DNA of 36,858 nt from Novosphingobium lindaniclasticum LE124 (GCF_000445125.1 NZ_ATHL01000156.1:1-36858), one strand, 5' to 3'; positions 15,066 to 23,353 are shown, numbered from the stretch's first letter. Notes: generated from the letters alone by a model not told the origin. Translations and numbers: made by a program.

Positions 15066-16120
15066 TCGTTATTCTCAACCTGCGGACCCATCCCGGCACG
15101 CTTCCGCCCCGGCGCGAAGAAGTGCCAGACCAGCAGTACCGGCTCCAGCACCGCCATGCCGACGAAGATGCTGATCAGCCGGTGCACCGCAGGCATGATC
15201 TCGGCATCGGCATAGGAATCGGGCACCAGCACGACCAGCACGGCCAGCGTGAACTGGAGCCCGAGATAGGTGACGTTCGGAAGTCCGTTCTCGATATGCC
15301 GCCCGATGACGATGCCCAGGCAGGTTCCGGCGATCAGCACCGGCGCGCTGCCTTGGGCCAGCAGGAGAATGGCAAGCGCGAGCCCACCGCCGGCAAGGCA
15401 GCCGAGCGTGCGCTGGAACAGGCGGCGGGTGACGGGGACGAAGCCGCTGGCGCCGATCCCGCTGACCGGCACGATCATCACGGCCATCACGGTGACGGCG
15501 GCCTGAGCCATCTGTGGAAGCTGGAGCAGCGCGTGCAGCGCCGGAAGCACGGCGATGGCGATCCCCGCCTGCGCGGCGTGGCGTGCGGCGTGAGGGTGCC
15601 ATTTCATTCGCTCGGGTGCGGGCTTGCGGCCGGCGAGCCATTTCCTTCCCGCGAGCGTGGCGGCGGTGAGGCTGACGATCACGCAGGCTACGGTGCCGGC
15701 GAGGACTTCGAGGAGGCGGGTCTGAGCGAAATGAATGGTGTCGAGGTCGGGGTGCTCGAGCTTGTCGAGCAGGATCATCTCGAACGTCAGGCCGAACAGC
15801 AGCCAGGCATAGGCACGCCGCGCGGTGATCATGCCGTAGAGACCGATCGCGCCGACCAGCGCGGCGCTGGCCATGGCGAGCGGCAGCGAGTGGGCGGCAT
15901 AGGGCACGATCGCCAGCGCCAGCAGTGAGCCTATGGCGGTTCCGGCGATGCGCAGGACGCCGCGCAGCAATGTCTCGGCGGCCTCGCTCTTGAGCAGGAC
16001 GAAGGCGGTGAAGGCCGCCCAGGCCACGAACCGGGCACCGATCAGGTGCGCGAAGGAGATCGCCAGCAGAACCGAGGCGACGCAGGCCCATTCGTCGGCC
16101 ATGCGCGGGCCGGGCTTCAC
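15062..16120 (-). CDS. FUSC-family integral membrane protein
   Basis: About 352 aa from the GTG at 16120, which has GAGGAA some 11 nt upstream. Alternatives are the ATG at 16102, or an ATG at 16276 that would overlap rnhA by 77 bp in another frame. Two blocks of six hydrophobic helices are separated by a basic cytoplasmic segment around LAGRKWLAGRKPAPERMKW, the arrangement of fusaric-acid-resistance (FUSC/YccS-like) proteins. These are associated with efflux of aromatic acids or envelope functions. No partner membrane-fusion protein is adjacent, so the role is open. It is the last gene of the ispH-thrB-rnhA unit and is convergent with the repeat copy A. Confidence 0.85.
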   Translation of the reverse strand: MKPGPRMADEWACVASVLLAISFAHLIGARFVAWAAFTAFVLLKSEAAETLLRGVLRIAGTAIGSLLALAIVPYAAHSLPLAMASAALVGAIGLYGMITARRAYAWLLFGLTFEMILLDKLEHPDLDTIHFAQTRLLEVLAGTVACVIVSLTAATLAGRKWLAGRKPAPERMKWHPHAARHAAQAGIAIAVLPALHALLQLPQMAQAAVTVMAVMIVPVSGIGASGFVPVTRRLFQRTLGCLAGGGLALAILLLAQGSAPVLIAGTCLGIVIGRHIENGLPNVTYLGLQFTLAVLVVLVPDSYADAEIMPAVHRLISIFVGMAVLEPVLLVWHFFAPGRKRAGMGPQVENNE

Positions 16121-16199
16121 CAGCGCGCGAAGTTCCTCGCGCAGACGGTTTCGAACGGCGGGAAGGCCAGGTTCGGAAGCGGGCAGCGGCGCGCTCCCG

Positions 16200-16637
16200 C
16201 TACTTCCCGGCGGCGACCGCCGCGTCGCTGGCGAGCTTGTCCACGCGTTCGTTCTCGACATGGCCGGAGTGGCCACGCACCCATTCCCAGTGGACCTTGT
16301 GGCGAGCGACCGCCTCGATCAGGTCATGCCAGAGATCGGCATTGCGCACGGGTTGCTTGCTGGCGTTTACCCAGCCCTTCTTCTTCCAGCCGTGGACCCA
16401 TTTGGTGATGCCGTCGATCACGTATTTGCTGTCGGTCTTGAGCGTGATCTCGCAAGGCTCGGTCAGGGCGTTGAGGCCCTTGATGACGGCGGTCATCTCC
16501 ATGCGGTTGTTGGTGGTGTCCGGTTCGCCGCCGGACATCTCCTTTTCATGGACGCCCATGCGCAGCAGCACGCCCCAGCCACCGGGACCGGGATTGCCCT
16601 TGCAGGCGCCGTCGGTGAAGATCTCTACCTGCTTCAT
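16200..16637 (-). CDS. rnhA: Ribonuclease HI
   Basis: RnhA (145 aa) degrades the RNA strand of RNA-DNA hybrids, removing R-loops and Okazaki primers. The catalytic acids are all present: D9 (FTDGACKGNPG), E47 (NNRMEMTA), D69 (KTDSKYV) and D133 (NERVDKLA), with H123 in RGHSGH. The basic handle region WKKKGW is present. The ATG at 16637 overlaps the thrB stop as ATGA, so the two are translationally coupled. The open frame extends upstream to 16904, but that part lies inside thrB. Confidence 0.97.
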   Translation of the reverse strand: MKQVEIFTDGACKGNPGPGGWGVLLRMGVHEKEMSGGEPDTTNNRMEMTAVIKGLNALTEPCEITLKTDSKYVIDGITKWVHGWKKKGWVNASKQPVRNADLWHDLIEAVARHKVHWEWVRGHSGHVENERVDKLASDAAVAAGK

Positions 16638-17623
16638 GCTGCGAATATGCCGGAATTGGCCGGATCGGCATAGAATTCGAGACGGCGGGCGAAGGCCATC
16701 GGGTCCTTCGGTGTGACGAGTGCGTCTTCCGGCGTGTTCAACCAGTCGTAGGCACGGGTCGCAAGAAAGCGGATCGCCGCGCCGCGTGCGAGGATCGGCA
16801 GGGCGGCGCGTTCGGCATCGGAAAGCGGGCGCACGGCTTCGTAACCCTGGATCAGCGCGCGCGACAGTTCGGGGCGGAACTGCGTACCGTCGTTGCTGAA
16901 GCACCAGGCCGCGTGGGTGACGACGACGTCATAGGCCAGCAGGTCGGTGCAGGCGAAGTAGAAGTCGATCAGGCCGGTGACCTTGCTGCCCAGCATCAGC
17001 ACGTTGTCGGTGAAGAGATCGGCATGGATCACACCGCTGGGGAGGTCGGAAGGCCACTGTCCGGCCAGGCCTGCCAGTTCGCGCTCCACGAGCGCGCCAA
17101 GATCGGGGTCGATCGATTCCAGCCCTTCGCGGGTGCAGTCGCCCAGCAACTGCTGCCAGGCGGGCAGGTCGAGCGAATTGATCCGCGATTTTTCGAAGTC
17201 GGCGGAGGCGAGATGGATTTGCGCCAAGGCCGCACCGACTGCCCTCGCTTGGGCAGGGGTCGGTTCGGATACGGAAACGCCCGGCAGGAATTCGATCAGC
17301 GCCAGCGCCTTGCGGTTCTCCCCCTCGCCGATGAAGCGGTGACTGGCGCCGCCCCGGTCGTGCATGGTGCGCGGTACCGGGCAATCACGCGCGGCCAGGT
17401 GGTCGAGCAGGTCAAGGAAGAAGGGCAGGTCGGAGATATCCGTGCGGCTCTCGTAGACCGTCAGGATGAAACGACGGGCTTGCTCGCCCTGCTGAGTTTC
17501 GATCAGCCAGTTGCTGTTCGAGACGCCCTCGGCGATGCCCTTGGCCGAGATCAGGACGCCGACATCGAAAGTCTCGATGATCGCGGACATCTCCTCCGCG
17601 CCGAGCCGGGTATAGACTGCCAT
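16634..17623 (-). CDS. thrB: Homoserine kinase (APH-fold type)
   Basis: ThrB (329 aa) phosphorylates L-homoserine with ATP on the way to threonine. It is the aminoglycoside-phosphotransferase-like class found in alphaproteobacteria, not the GHMP-type enzyme of enterics. The catalytic loop is HADLFTDN (200-207) and the metal-binding D220 lies in GLIDFYFA. GVSNSNWLIET is the N-lobe signature. It starts at 17623, 17 bp after ispH, and overlaps rnhA at its stop. Confidence 0.95.
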   Translation of the reverse strand: MAVYTRLGAEEMSAIIETFDVGVLISAKGIAEGVSNSNWLIETQQGEQARRFILTVYESRTDISDLPFFLDLLDHLAARDCPVPRTMHDRGGASHRFIGEGENRKALALIEFLPGVSVSEPTPAQARAVGAALAQIHLASADFEKSRINSLDLPAWQQLLGDCTREGLESIDPDLGALVERELAGLAGQWPSDLPSGVIHADLFTDNVLMLGSKVTGLIDFYFACTDLLAYDVVVTHAAWCFSNDGTQFRPELSRALIQGYEAVRPLSDAERAALPILARGAAIRFLATRAYDWLNTPEDALVTPKDPMAFARRLEFYADPANSGIFAA

Positions 17624-17640
17624 GACTTCTAGGAACCCCT

Positions 17641-18615
17641 TCAGCGGGCGAGCTGGCGCGGCAGCTTGAACGTGATGGTTTCCTCCGCCGTCACCCGTTC
17701 CTCCGATTCGACTTCGCGCAGTTCCTTGATCCGCGCGATGACCTCGTTCACCAGTTCCTCCGGCGCCGAGGCACCTGCCGTGAGCCCCAAGGTATCGATA
17801 GTCGTCAACCACTCGGGGTCGATATCGGCGGCGCGCTGGATCATCTGGCCGCGCGACCCGGCGCGTTCGGCCACTTCGACCAGACGCAGCGAGTTGGAGC
17901 TTTTCGGCGAGCCGATCACCAGCACCAGTTCGCAGTCCGGGGCGATGCGCTTGACGGCGGTCTGGCGGTTGGAGGTGGCGTAGCAGATGTCCTCCTGCTT
18001 CGGCGCCACGACTTGCGGAAAGCGCGCTTCGATCGCAGCGATGATCGCGGCGGTGTCGTCCACGGAGAGCGTGGTCTGCGAAAGGTAAGCCAGTTCGCTC
18101 CCGGCGGGAACCTGGACGGTGGCGACATCTTCCACGGTTTCGATCAGGCTCATGTTGCCTTCGGGGACCTGTCCGAAGGTGCCGATCACTTCCGGGTGCC
18201 CGGCGTGACCGATGAAGAGGATATGACGGCCGTCCGCGATCTGGCGCTCGGCCTGGCGGTGAACCTTGCTGACCAGCGGGCAGGTGGCGTCCAGCCAGTC
18301 CAGTCCGCGCGCCGTTGCCTTGGCCGGCACCGACTTCGGCACGCCGTGCGCCGAGAAGATCACCGGCACTCCGTCCGGCACCTGGTCGACGCTTTCGACG
18401 AAGACCGCGCCCTTGGCCTTGAGGGTGTCCACCACGAACTTGTTGTGCACGATTTCGTGCCGCACGTAGACCGGCGCACCGTAGATCTCGATCGCGCGCT
18501 CCACGATCTCGATCGCGCGGTCCACACCGGCGCAGAAGCCGCGCGGGGCGGCAATCAGCAGGCGCAGCGGCTTGGCAGGGCGGGACGGGTTCGGAGATGG
18601 AAAGGGCGCGTTCAT
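17641..18615 (-). CDS. ispH: 4-hydroxy-3-methylbut-2-enyl diphosphate reductase
   Basis: IspH/LytB (324 aa) catalyses the last step of the MEP pathway, reducing HMBPP to IPP and DMAPP with a [4Fe-4S] cluster. The three cluster cysteines are C28 (APRGFCAGVDRA), C112 (DATCPLV) and C211 (EDICYATSNRQ). Conserved E-T and H residues (HEIVHN, HAGHPE, SQTTLS) are present. The length is normal. First gene of the leftward ispH-thrB-rnhA unit, an order commonly kept in alphaproteobacteria. Confidence 0.97.
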   Translation of the reverse strand: MNAPFPSPNPSRPAKPLRLLIAAPRGFCAGVDRAIEIVERAIEIYGAPVYVRHEIVHNKFVVDTLKAKGAVFVESVDQVPDGVPVIFSAHGVPKSVPAKATARGLDWLDATCPLVSKVHRQAERQIADGRHILFIGHAGHPEVIGTFGQVPEGNMSLIETVEDVATVQVPAGSELAYLSQTTLSVDDTAAIIAAIEARFPQVVAPKQEDICYATSNRQTAVKRIAPDCELVLVIGSPKSSNSLRLVEVAERAGSRGQMIQRAADIDPEWLTTIDTLGLTAGASAPEELVNEVIARIKELREVESEERVTAEETITFKLPRQLAR

Positions 18616-18682
18616 GAATGGGGCTCTAGCGCTTTGCCGCTCGCGCCGCTAGGGCAAGCCGACGTCTTCGAGGAACCTCACG

Positions 18683-19345
18683 ATGAATGCACGCCGCCTG
18701 ACTGCCACTGTTCTCTGCTCCGCCGCCGCGGTGACCGCGCTGAGCGGCTGCGCCAAGAAGGGTGAGATCGTGGTCGATTCGGGCGTCGGCATCACGGCCG
18801 TGCGTTCGGCGTGCCCGGCAGTCGGCATCCCCGACTACACCGGCGACGTGACCCTGTTCCGCGCTCCGAACGACCGCACGGCCGGTAACATCGACCTCGA
18901 AGCGGCGATGACGAACGTGCGCACCACCTGCAACGATCAGGGGAGTGACAAGGTCTTCGCGAAAGTGGAATTCGATGTCCTTGCCCGCCGCAACGACAAG
19001 CAGGGCGCGCGCCAGGTGACTCTGCCCTACTTCGTTTCCGTGCTTCAGGGCGGATCGGCCGTGGTTTCCAAGCGCGTCGGCCGGGTTACCCTGAACTTCG
19101 CCGATGGCCAGGACCGGGCGCAGTTCCATGCGACCGGCTCGGCCTTTATCGATCGCGCCGCGGCGACGCTGCCGGCCGACATTCGTGAAAAGATCACGCG
19201 CAAGCGCAAGGCGGGCGATGCGGACGCTGCGGTCGATCCGCTGTCGGATCCTAGTGTGAAGGCGGCGGTCGCGCGCTCGAGCTTCGAAGTGCTGGTGGGG
19301 TTCCAGCTTGATGAAGCGCAGCTAGCTTACAACGCTACGCGTTGA
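18683..19345 (+). CDS. Putative lipoprotein, sphingomonad type
   Basis: A 220-aa protein, not assigned to a named family. A signal peptide ends in a lipobox ALSGC (Cys23) followed by AKKGE. The mature part contains two further cysteines (in RSACPAVGIP and VRTTCNDQG) that could form a disulfide. It then has a predicted beta-rich segment DKVFAKVEFDVLARR...VTLPYFVSVLQGG that resembles a FN3- or lipocalin-like sheet only in general pattern. The gene stands alone, starting 67 bp from the divergent ispH, and ends 17 bp before repeat copy B. Probably outer-membrane anchored. I recognise the type from sphingomonads but cannot give it a function. Confidence 0.88.
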   Translation: MNARRLTATVLCSAAAVTALSGCAKKGEIVVDSGVGITAVRSACPAVGIPDYTGDVTLFRAPNDRTAGNIDLEAAMTNVRTTCNDQGSDKVFAKVEFDVLARRNDKQGARQVTLPYFVSVLQGGSAVVSKRVGRVTLNFADGQDRAQFHATGSAFIDRAAATLPADIREKITRKRKAGDADAAVDPLSDPSVKAAVARSSFEVLVGFQLDEAQLAYNATR

Positions 19346-19362
19346 TTTGAAGGTAAGAGGAC

Positions 19363-19555
19363 GTCCTGGGGGATGATCCCCCAGACCCCCGGAACGTAGA
19401 CGGCGCGCACGATCTATCCGTTTCGCGCTCCCTGCGGCGAAGCCATCAAGTTTTCTGACGCAGCCATGGGCGCACTATGAAGTCAGTCTGCGTGACCTTG
19501 GCATTCCTGGGGGTGCAGGCGTGGGCTATGCTTCCCCTGCTTAGTCTTTTCTACT
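19363..19555. repeat. Long intergenic repeat, copy B (hairpin-headed)
   Basis: Homologous to 14875-15065 over the full length and in the same orientation. The first 26 bases are identical, including the hairpin CTGGGGGATGATCCCCCAG. It begins 17 nt after the lipoprotein stop. Its far end overlaps the last codons of plsC (stop 19541), so it fills the convergent gap exactly as copy A does. Confidence 0.9.
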
Positions 19556-20320
19556 TGCCTCTTCGATAGCCCGCTGCGCGGACCGCGCCATTGCCTTGCG
19601 GTCGCGGCGATCTTCGCCGGCCAGTGGCGGCAGTAAGTGCAGTGTGACGCGCACGGCTTTCCGGCGGGCAAGTATCCGCAGCGCATTGTCTAGCCCCGGC
19701 TCGTCACCGACCCAGGCGATCTCGGCAGCATCGTGCCCATAGTCGATCCAGACGGGCTGCGCGGTGACGCTGTCATCCTCCGTACCGATAGCCGACAGCA
19801 GGGATGACTTGAACGGCAGCAATTGCGTTCCGGCGGAAGTCGTGCCTTCCGGGAAGATCGTCAGAGCTCCCGTCTCCTTCAGCGCCTTGCGTATCTGCTC
19901 GACCTGGTCTGACACCGTGCTGCGGCGGTGGCGGGCGATGAAGACGGTGTCGTTGAGAGCGCAGAGCCAGCGCAAGGGGGCGAAGTCGGCAAGACCGTCG
20001 TGCGCGATGAAGGCGGTGCCGGTGGCGCCGGCCAAAGCGGGTATGTCCAGCCAGCTGACATGATTGGCCAGAAAGAAGGTGCCAGTGATCGGCGGCGTGC
20101 CGAGGACGGTCACGCGCAGGCCGGCTATCGTGCCCACCCATCGCAAGAAGTGACGGGGCACCGGATTGCGCGCGGTGAAGGGGGCGACGAGGTAGTAGGC
20201 CGAAACGCAGAGCAGCAGCAGGGCTGCCAATGCGATAAGGCGGATCGCGATCAGGGGCCAGTCCCAGAGCGCGATCCGCCTTGTCGGTTCGGAAGCGGTG
20301 GCCGAAGGCCTTGGCTTCAC
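19541..20320 (-). CDS. plsC: 1-acyl-sn-glycerol-3-phosphate acyltransferase
   Basis: A 259-aa PlsC/LPLAT family protein that acylates lysophosphatidic acid at sn-2 at the inner membrane. The HX4D motif is H87-V-S-W-L-D92 (NHVSWLD). Block III is FPEGT (156-160), and FIARHRRST carries a substrate-binding arginine. One N-terminal hydrophobic helix (about 25-48). GTG start at 20320 overlapping the fur stop as GTGA, so it is probably coupled to fur. The last few codons lie inside repeat copy B. In many alphaproteobacteria miaB follows here; it does not in this window. Confidence 0.93.
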   Translation of the reverse strand: MKPRPSATASEPTRRIALWDWPLIAIRLIALAALLLLCVSAYYLVAPFTARNPVPRHFLRWVGTIAGLRVTVLGTPPITGTFFLANHVSWLDIPALAGATGTAFIAHDGLADFAPLRWLCALNDTVFIARHRRSTVSDQVEQIRKALKETGALTIFPEGTTSAGTQLLPFKSSLLSAIGTEDDSVTAQPVWIDYGHDAAEIAWVGDEPGLDNALRILARRKAVRVTLHLLPPLAGEDRRDRKAMARSAQRAIEEASRKD

Positions 20321-20754
20321 TTGCGAACTTCGCCTTCCTCGCGATCGATCCGCACGCCGAACAGTTCCATGCGGTGATCGACCAGCCGGAAGCCGAGCTT
20401 CTCGGCGATCTGGCGCTGCAGGGATTCCAGTTCGGGGTCCACGAATTCGATGACCTGACCGCTTTCGACGTCGATCATGTGGTCGTGATGCGCTTCGGGA
20501 GCCGCTTCGTAGCGGGCGCGGCCGTCACCGAAATCATGGCGATCGAGGATGCCTGCTTCCTCGAAGAGGCGGACGGTACGATAGACGGTAGCGATCGAGA
20601 TGCCCGGATCCAGCGCCGTGGCGCGTTCATGGAGCTTCTCGACGTCGGGATGGTCGGTACTCTCGGACAGCACCCGAGCGATGATGCGGCGTTGTTCGGT
20701 TATCCGAAGGCCGCGTTCGGCGCAGAGGGCTTCGAGGTCGATAGGTTGGTTCAC
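20317..20754 (-). CDS. fur: Fur-family metal-responsive repressor
   Basis: A 145-aa protein. An N-terminal winged helix (about 1-80, with ATVYRTVRLFEEAGIL as recognition region) is joined to a metal-binding dimerisation domain with HHDH (89-92) and EFVDPELE. The C-terminal CxxC pair of enterobacterial Fur is absent (MIDVESGQ in its place), as in other alphaproteobacterial Fur/Mur proteins, so the effector metal (Fe or Mn) is open. The start is a GTG at 20754 with no recognisable SD. Its leader is only about 20 bases long after the mucR terminator, so it may be leaderless or depend on read-through. Overlaps plsC. Confidence 0.93.
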   Translation of the reverse strand: MNQPIDLEALCAERGLRITEQRRIIARVLSESTDHPDVEKLHERATALDPGISIATVYRTVRLFEEAGILDRHDFGDGRARYEAAPEAHHDHMIDVESGQVIEFVDPELESLQRQIAEKLGFRLVDHRMELFGVRIDREEGEVRK

Positions 20755-20774
20755 GTTTGACCCGTATCAATGAA

Positions 20775-20808
20775 AAGGCACGGCGACCTAGATAGGCCGC
20801 CGTGCCTT
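20775..20808 (-). terminator. Intrinsic terminator of mucR
   Basis: Perfect 11-bp arms AAGGCACGGCG (20775-20785) and CGCCGTGCCTT (20798-20808). Read on the minus strand it is followed by TTTTC. It lies 55 bp past the mucR stop and immediately before fur. Confidence 0.85.
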
Positions 20809-20862
20809 CAATCACAACCGGAGAACGTCGATCGAAGCGACCGGCGTTTCTCGTTCGACGCC

Positions 20863-21309
20863 TTATGCGGCGGCGTTTTTCGGCTTGCGACCGCGGCGGG
20901 CGTTGGGCTTGCGGCCAAGGCCGATCTTCTTGGCCAGTTCGCGGCGCTTCTCGGCATAGTTGGGAGCGACCATCGGATAGTCGGCAGGCAGGTTCCAGCG
21001 CGCGCGATACTCTTCCGGGGTCATGTTGTAGTGCGTCATGAGGTGACGCTTGAGCATCTTGAGCTTCTTGCCATCTTCCAGGCAGACGATGTAGTCGGGC
21101 TTTACCGAAGCGCGAACCGAGACAGCGGGTTCCGGCTTCTCTTCCTCGACGATGGGCGCGCCGCCAAGTCCGGCGAGAGCGCCGTAGACATTGGTGATGA
21201 GCGCGGGAAGATCTTCGACACCGACACTGTTGTTGCTGACGTGAGCAGCAACGATGTCCGACGTGAGCGTGATCAACGTCTCGTTGGCATCAGCCTGGAT
21301 GTTTTCCAT
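20863..21309 (-). CDS. mucR: MucR/Ros-family transcriptional regulator
   Basis: A 148-aa protein. An N-terminal oligomerisation region (about 1-50) is joined by an acidic linker to the Ros/MucR zinc finger (C76-x2-D79, H89-x3-H93 within CLEDGKKLKMLKRHLMTH). The conserved NMTPEEYRARWNLPADYPMVAPNYAEKR stretch follows, with a basic tail RKPNARRGRKPK. MucR proteins bind AT-rich, T-A-step DNA and control envelope, motility, exopolysaccharide and cell-cycle genes. The start MENIQ at 21309 is preferred (AAAGG upstream) over an upstream ATG at 21384. It has its own 160-bp AT-richer promoter region (21310-21471), where autoregulation is plausible, and its own terminator. Confidence 0.95.
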   Translation of the reverse strand: MENIQADANETLITLTSDIVAAHVSNNSVGVEDLPALITNVYGALAGLGGAPIVEEEKPEPAVSVRASVKPDYIVCLEDGKKLKMLKRHLMTHYNMTPEEYRARWNLPADYPMVAPNYAEKRRELAKKIGLGRKPNARRGRKPKNAAA

Positions 21310-21471
21310 TACTATACGACCTTTTATTGCGACCATTATTGGAATCGGCGGCCATTCAAGGCCTGTTCTTTTGCTCTGAACCATTCCGATCGCAATTTCA
21401 AGGTCCGTGTAAAGTCGTCCCTAATCGTGACAGCTGTAACAATAAAAATTCATGCTCAGCGCGGAAGCCGT

Positions 21472-21930
21472 TCACCCGATATCGCAAGCAAAGGTCAAGG
21501 CGTCGATCCGTCCTGCTCCGGGAGTCCGGTAGTATTCCTTGCGTTCACCAATCTGGTAGAAGCCGAAAGCCGAATAGAGCGACTGGGCCGGGTTGCCTCT
21601 TCTCATTTCCAGTAAAAGGCGTCTAGCGCCGCGACCCGCGGCCGCAAGTCTCAGTGCGTCCAGTATCGAGCGGCCAAGTCCCAACCGGCGATATTCAGGC
21701 GATACGGCAAGAAGCAGAAGTTCCTCTTCCTCGTAACCGGTGCGCGACAAGGAAAACCCCGCCGCTTCTTCGCCGTCCTGGGCCGGCGTTCCTTGCGCGG
21801 AAATGAGGAAGTAGTGGCAGTTGCCGAAGGCGAGGGCGTCTTCGACTTGCCTTCGGTTCCAGGCTTCTCCCCACGTCGGATCGAACGCGCTGGCCATGAC
21901 GGCCATTATCCGGTCGACATCTTCGATCAT
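21472..21930 (-). CDS. rimI: Ribosomal-protein-alanine N-acetyltransferase RimI
   Basis: A 152-aa GNAT acyltransferase. The acetyl-CoA motif is RRLGLGRS (81-88), after the beta-4 strand EELLLLAVSPEY and before a beta-5 segment LLLEMRRGNPAQSLYSAFGF typical of RimI. RimI acetylates the N-terminus of ribosomal protein S18. The start at 21930 lies 7 nt after the tsaB stop; the frame continues upstream only inside tsaB. tsaB-rimI adjacency is the usual bacterial arrangement and supports the call. Confidence 0.93.
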   Translation of the reverse strand: MIEDVDRIMAVMASAFDPTWGEAWNRRQVEDALAFGNCHYFLISAQGTPAQDGEEAAGFSLSRTGYEEEELLLLAVSPEYRRLGLGRSILDALRLAAAGRGARRLLLEMRRGNPAQSLYSAFGFYQIGERKEYYRTPGAGRIDALTFACDIG

Positions 21931-21937
21931 CGCCACG

Positions 21938-22591
21938 TCAGCTCTGCGGTCCCGGCTTTCCGCCGGGCAGGCGCGCGTCGGGGGCGCGGCCGTAGAGAGG
22001 GCGAATGTCGGCCGTGAGGGCACCGTGCGGCAGAAGCGGCCATGACCGTGCGTCGGGCCAAATCGGCAGCGCCGTGCCGGTTGCACGGGCGGCGACGAGA
22101 GCTTCCGCCTGGTTTCCGGCGACGAGGTTTTCCCGCACGCCGGCCGCCGCCGCCTCGGGACGCTGGGATGCGAGGGCGCGGCTTGTGGCGCCGTCGGCAG
22201 TGAAGCTTGCAGTGAACCATTCGCCGTGACCGCCAGTCATCGCCACCGCTATGGGAACCGCGCCGGCCTGATCACGGGCGATCGCCGCGACCATGGCCAG
22301 CGTGGAATAGCCCAAGACTTCGGAGCCCCAGGCCAGCGCCAGCGCCCGCCCGGCGGCAAGGCCGACACGAACACCGGTGAAGCTGCCGGGGCCGAGTGCG
22401 ACGACGATGCGTGGCGCCCGCCCTCGATCGGGCAGGGCGGCGATCATCGGCACCAGAGCTTCGGCATGGCCGCGCCCGAGCATGCGGAACTCGCCCGCGA
22501 GCAGTTCGCCGCCATTGAAAAGCGCGACCGAGCAGGCCTCGGTCGCGCTGTCGATCACCAGGGTCCGGCCCCCCGAGACATCCCCCGTCAT
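21938..22591 (-). CDS. tsaB: tRNA t6A biosynthesis protein TsaB
   Basis: TsaB (217 aa), an inactive paralogue of TsaD, is the scaffold of the TsaBDE complex that makes N6-threonylcarbamoyl-adenosine at tRNA position 37. The ASKHA-fold start LVIDSATEACSVALF and the helix segment GPGSFTGVRVGLAAGRALA are diagnostic. ATG start at 22591 (MTGDVSGG), 8 bp after nfuA. The upstream open frame to 22690 falls inside nfuA. Confidence 0.94.
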   Translation of the reverse strand: MTGDVSGGRTLVIDSATEACSVALFNGGELLAGEFRMLGRGHAEALVPMIAALPDRGRAPRIVVALGPGSFTGVRVGLAAGRALALAWGSEVLGYSTLAMVAAIARDQAGAVPIAVAMTGGHGEWFTASFTADGATSRALASQRPEAAAAGVRENLVAGNQAEALVAARATGTALPIWPDARSWPLLPHGALTADIRPLYGRAPDARLPGGKPGPQS

Positions 22592-22599
22592 GCCGGCGG

Positions 22600-23178
22600 T
22601 CAGGCCGCGCGCACTTCGGTGACTTCGGGAACGTAGTGCTTCAGCAGGCTTTCGATGCCCTGCTTGAGCGTCGCGCTGGACGAAGGGCAACCCGAGCAGG
22701 CGCCCTGCATGGCCAGGTAGACGACGCCGTCGCGGAAGCCGCGATAGACGATGTCGCCGCCATCGTTGGCGACGGCCGGCCGCACGCGGGTTTCGATCAG
22801 GTCCTTGATCTGCTCGACGATATCGGCATCGGCGGGATCGTCGCCATAGTCGGCGTCATCCTCGGCCGGAACGGAGAAACCGGCCGCATCGCCGCCGACG
22901 AAGAGAGGGGCTTCGGAGACGAAATGGTCGAGCAGGATCGAGACGACCTGCGGCTTGAGGTCCGACCACTCGGCGCCCGGCGCGGCCGTCACCGAGACGA
23001 AGCCCTGGCCGAAGAACACGCCGGTAACGTCGCCCAGGTCGAACAGCGCCTGCGCCAGCGGCGAGACTTCCGCATCCTCTGGCGAGGTGAACTCGCGGGT
23101 GCCGGCTGCCATGACCTGCCGTCCGGGCAGGAACTTGAGCGTGGCGGGATTGGGCGTGGCTTCGGTTTCGATATACAT
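22600..23178 (-). CDS. nfuA: Fe-S cluster scaffold NfuA-type protein
   Basis: A 192-aa protein with an N-terminal Nfu domain (MYIETEATPNPATLKF, about 1-88), an acidic linker (105-120) and a C-terminal NifU-like domain with the cluster-binding C161-S-G-C164 in MQGACSGCPSSS. It carries and delivers [4Fe-4S] clusters in the cytosol. First gene of nfuA-tsaB-rimI. The SD is weak (CTGG... before ATG 23178). Divergent from the M16 protease. Confidence 0.95.
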   Translation of the reverse strand: MYIETEATPNPATLKFLPGRQVMAAGTREFTSPEDAEVSPLAQALFDLGDVTGVFFGQGFVSVTAAPGAEWSDLKPQVVSILLDHFVSEAPLFVGGDAAGFSVPAEDDADYGDDPADADIVEQIKDLIETRVRPAVANDGGDIVYRGFRDGVVYLAMQGACSGCPSSSATLKQGIESLLKHYVPEVTEVRAA

Positions 23179-23296
23179 GATCCAGGCGATTTAGGTGCTG
23201 CGGGGATGGGGTCAAGTCCGCACGGTGCAATTGACTTTGCGCGGAGCGGGAACAAGGCTGCGACCCGGCTCTTTTACGCCGCGTCTTTCCATGCCC

Positions 23297-23315
23297 GAAT
23301 AGCCTGGCGCTATTC
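23297..23315. promoter_or_regulatory. Inverted repeat upstream of the M16 protease
   Basis: GAATAGC (23297-23303) and GCTATTC (23309-23315) are perfect 7-bp arms with a 5-nt spacer, 39 bp before the protease ATG. A DNA operator or 5'-UTR hairpin are both possible. Confidence 0.45.
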
Positions 23316-23353
23316 ACTGGCCCTTAATCGAACCGGAACCTATACCCCTCCCG

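Noticed and set aside
14885..15928. 347-codon plus-strand frame over repeat copy A and the FUSC gene
   Set aside because: Most of it is antisense to the FUSC membrane protein, and the copy-B repeat does not keep the frame.
16638..16904. N-terminal extension of RNase HI
   Set aside because: The added residues are an out-of-frame reading of thrB; the SD context and family length fit the ATG at 16637.
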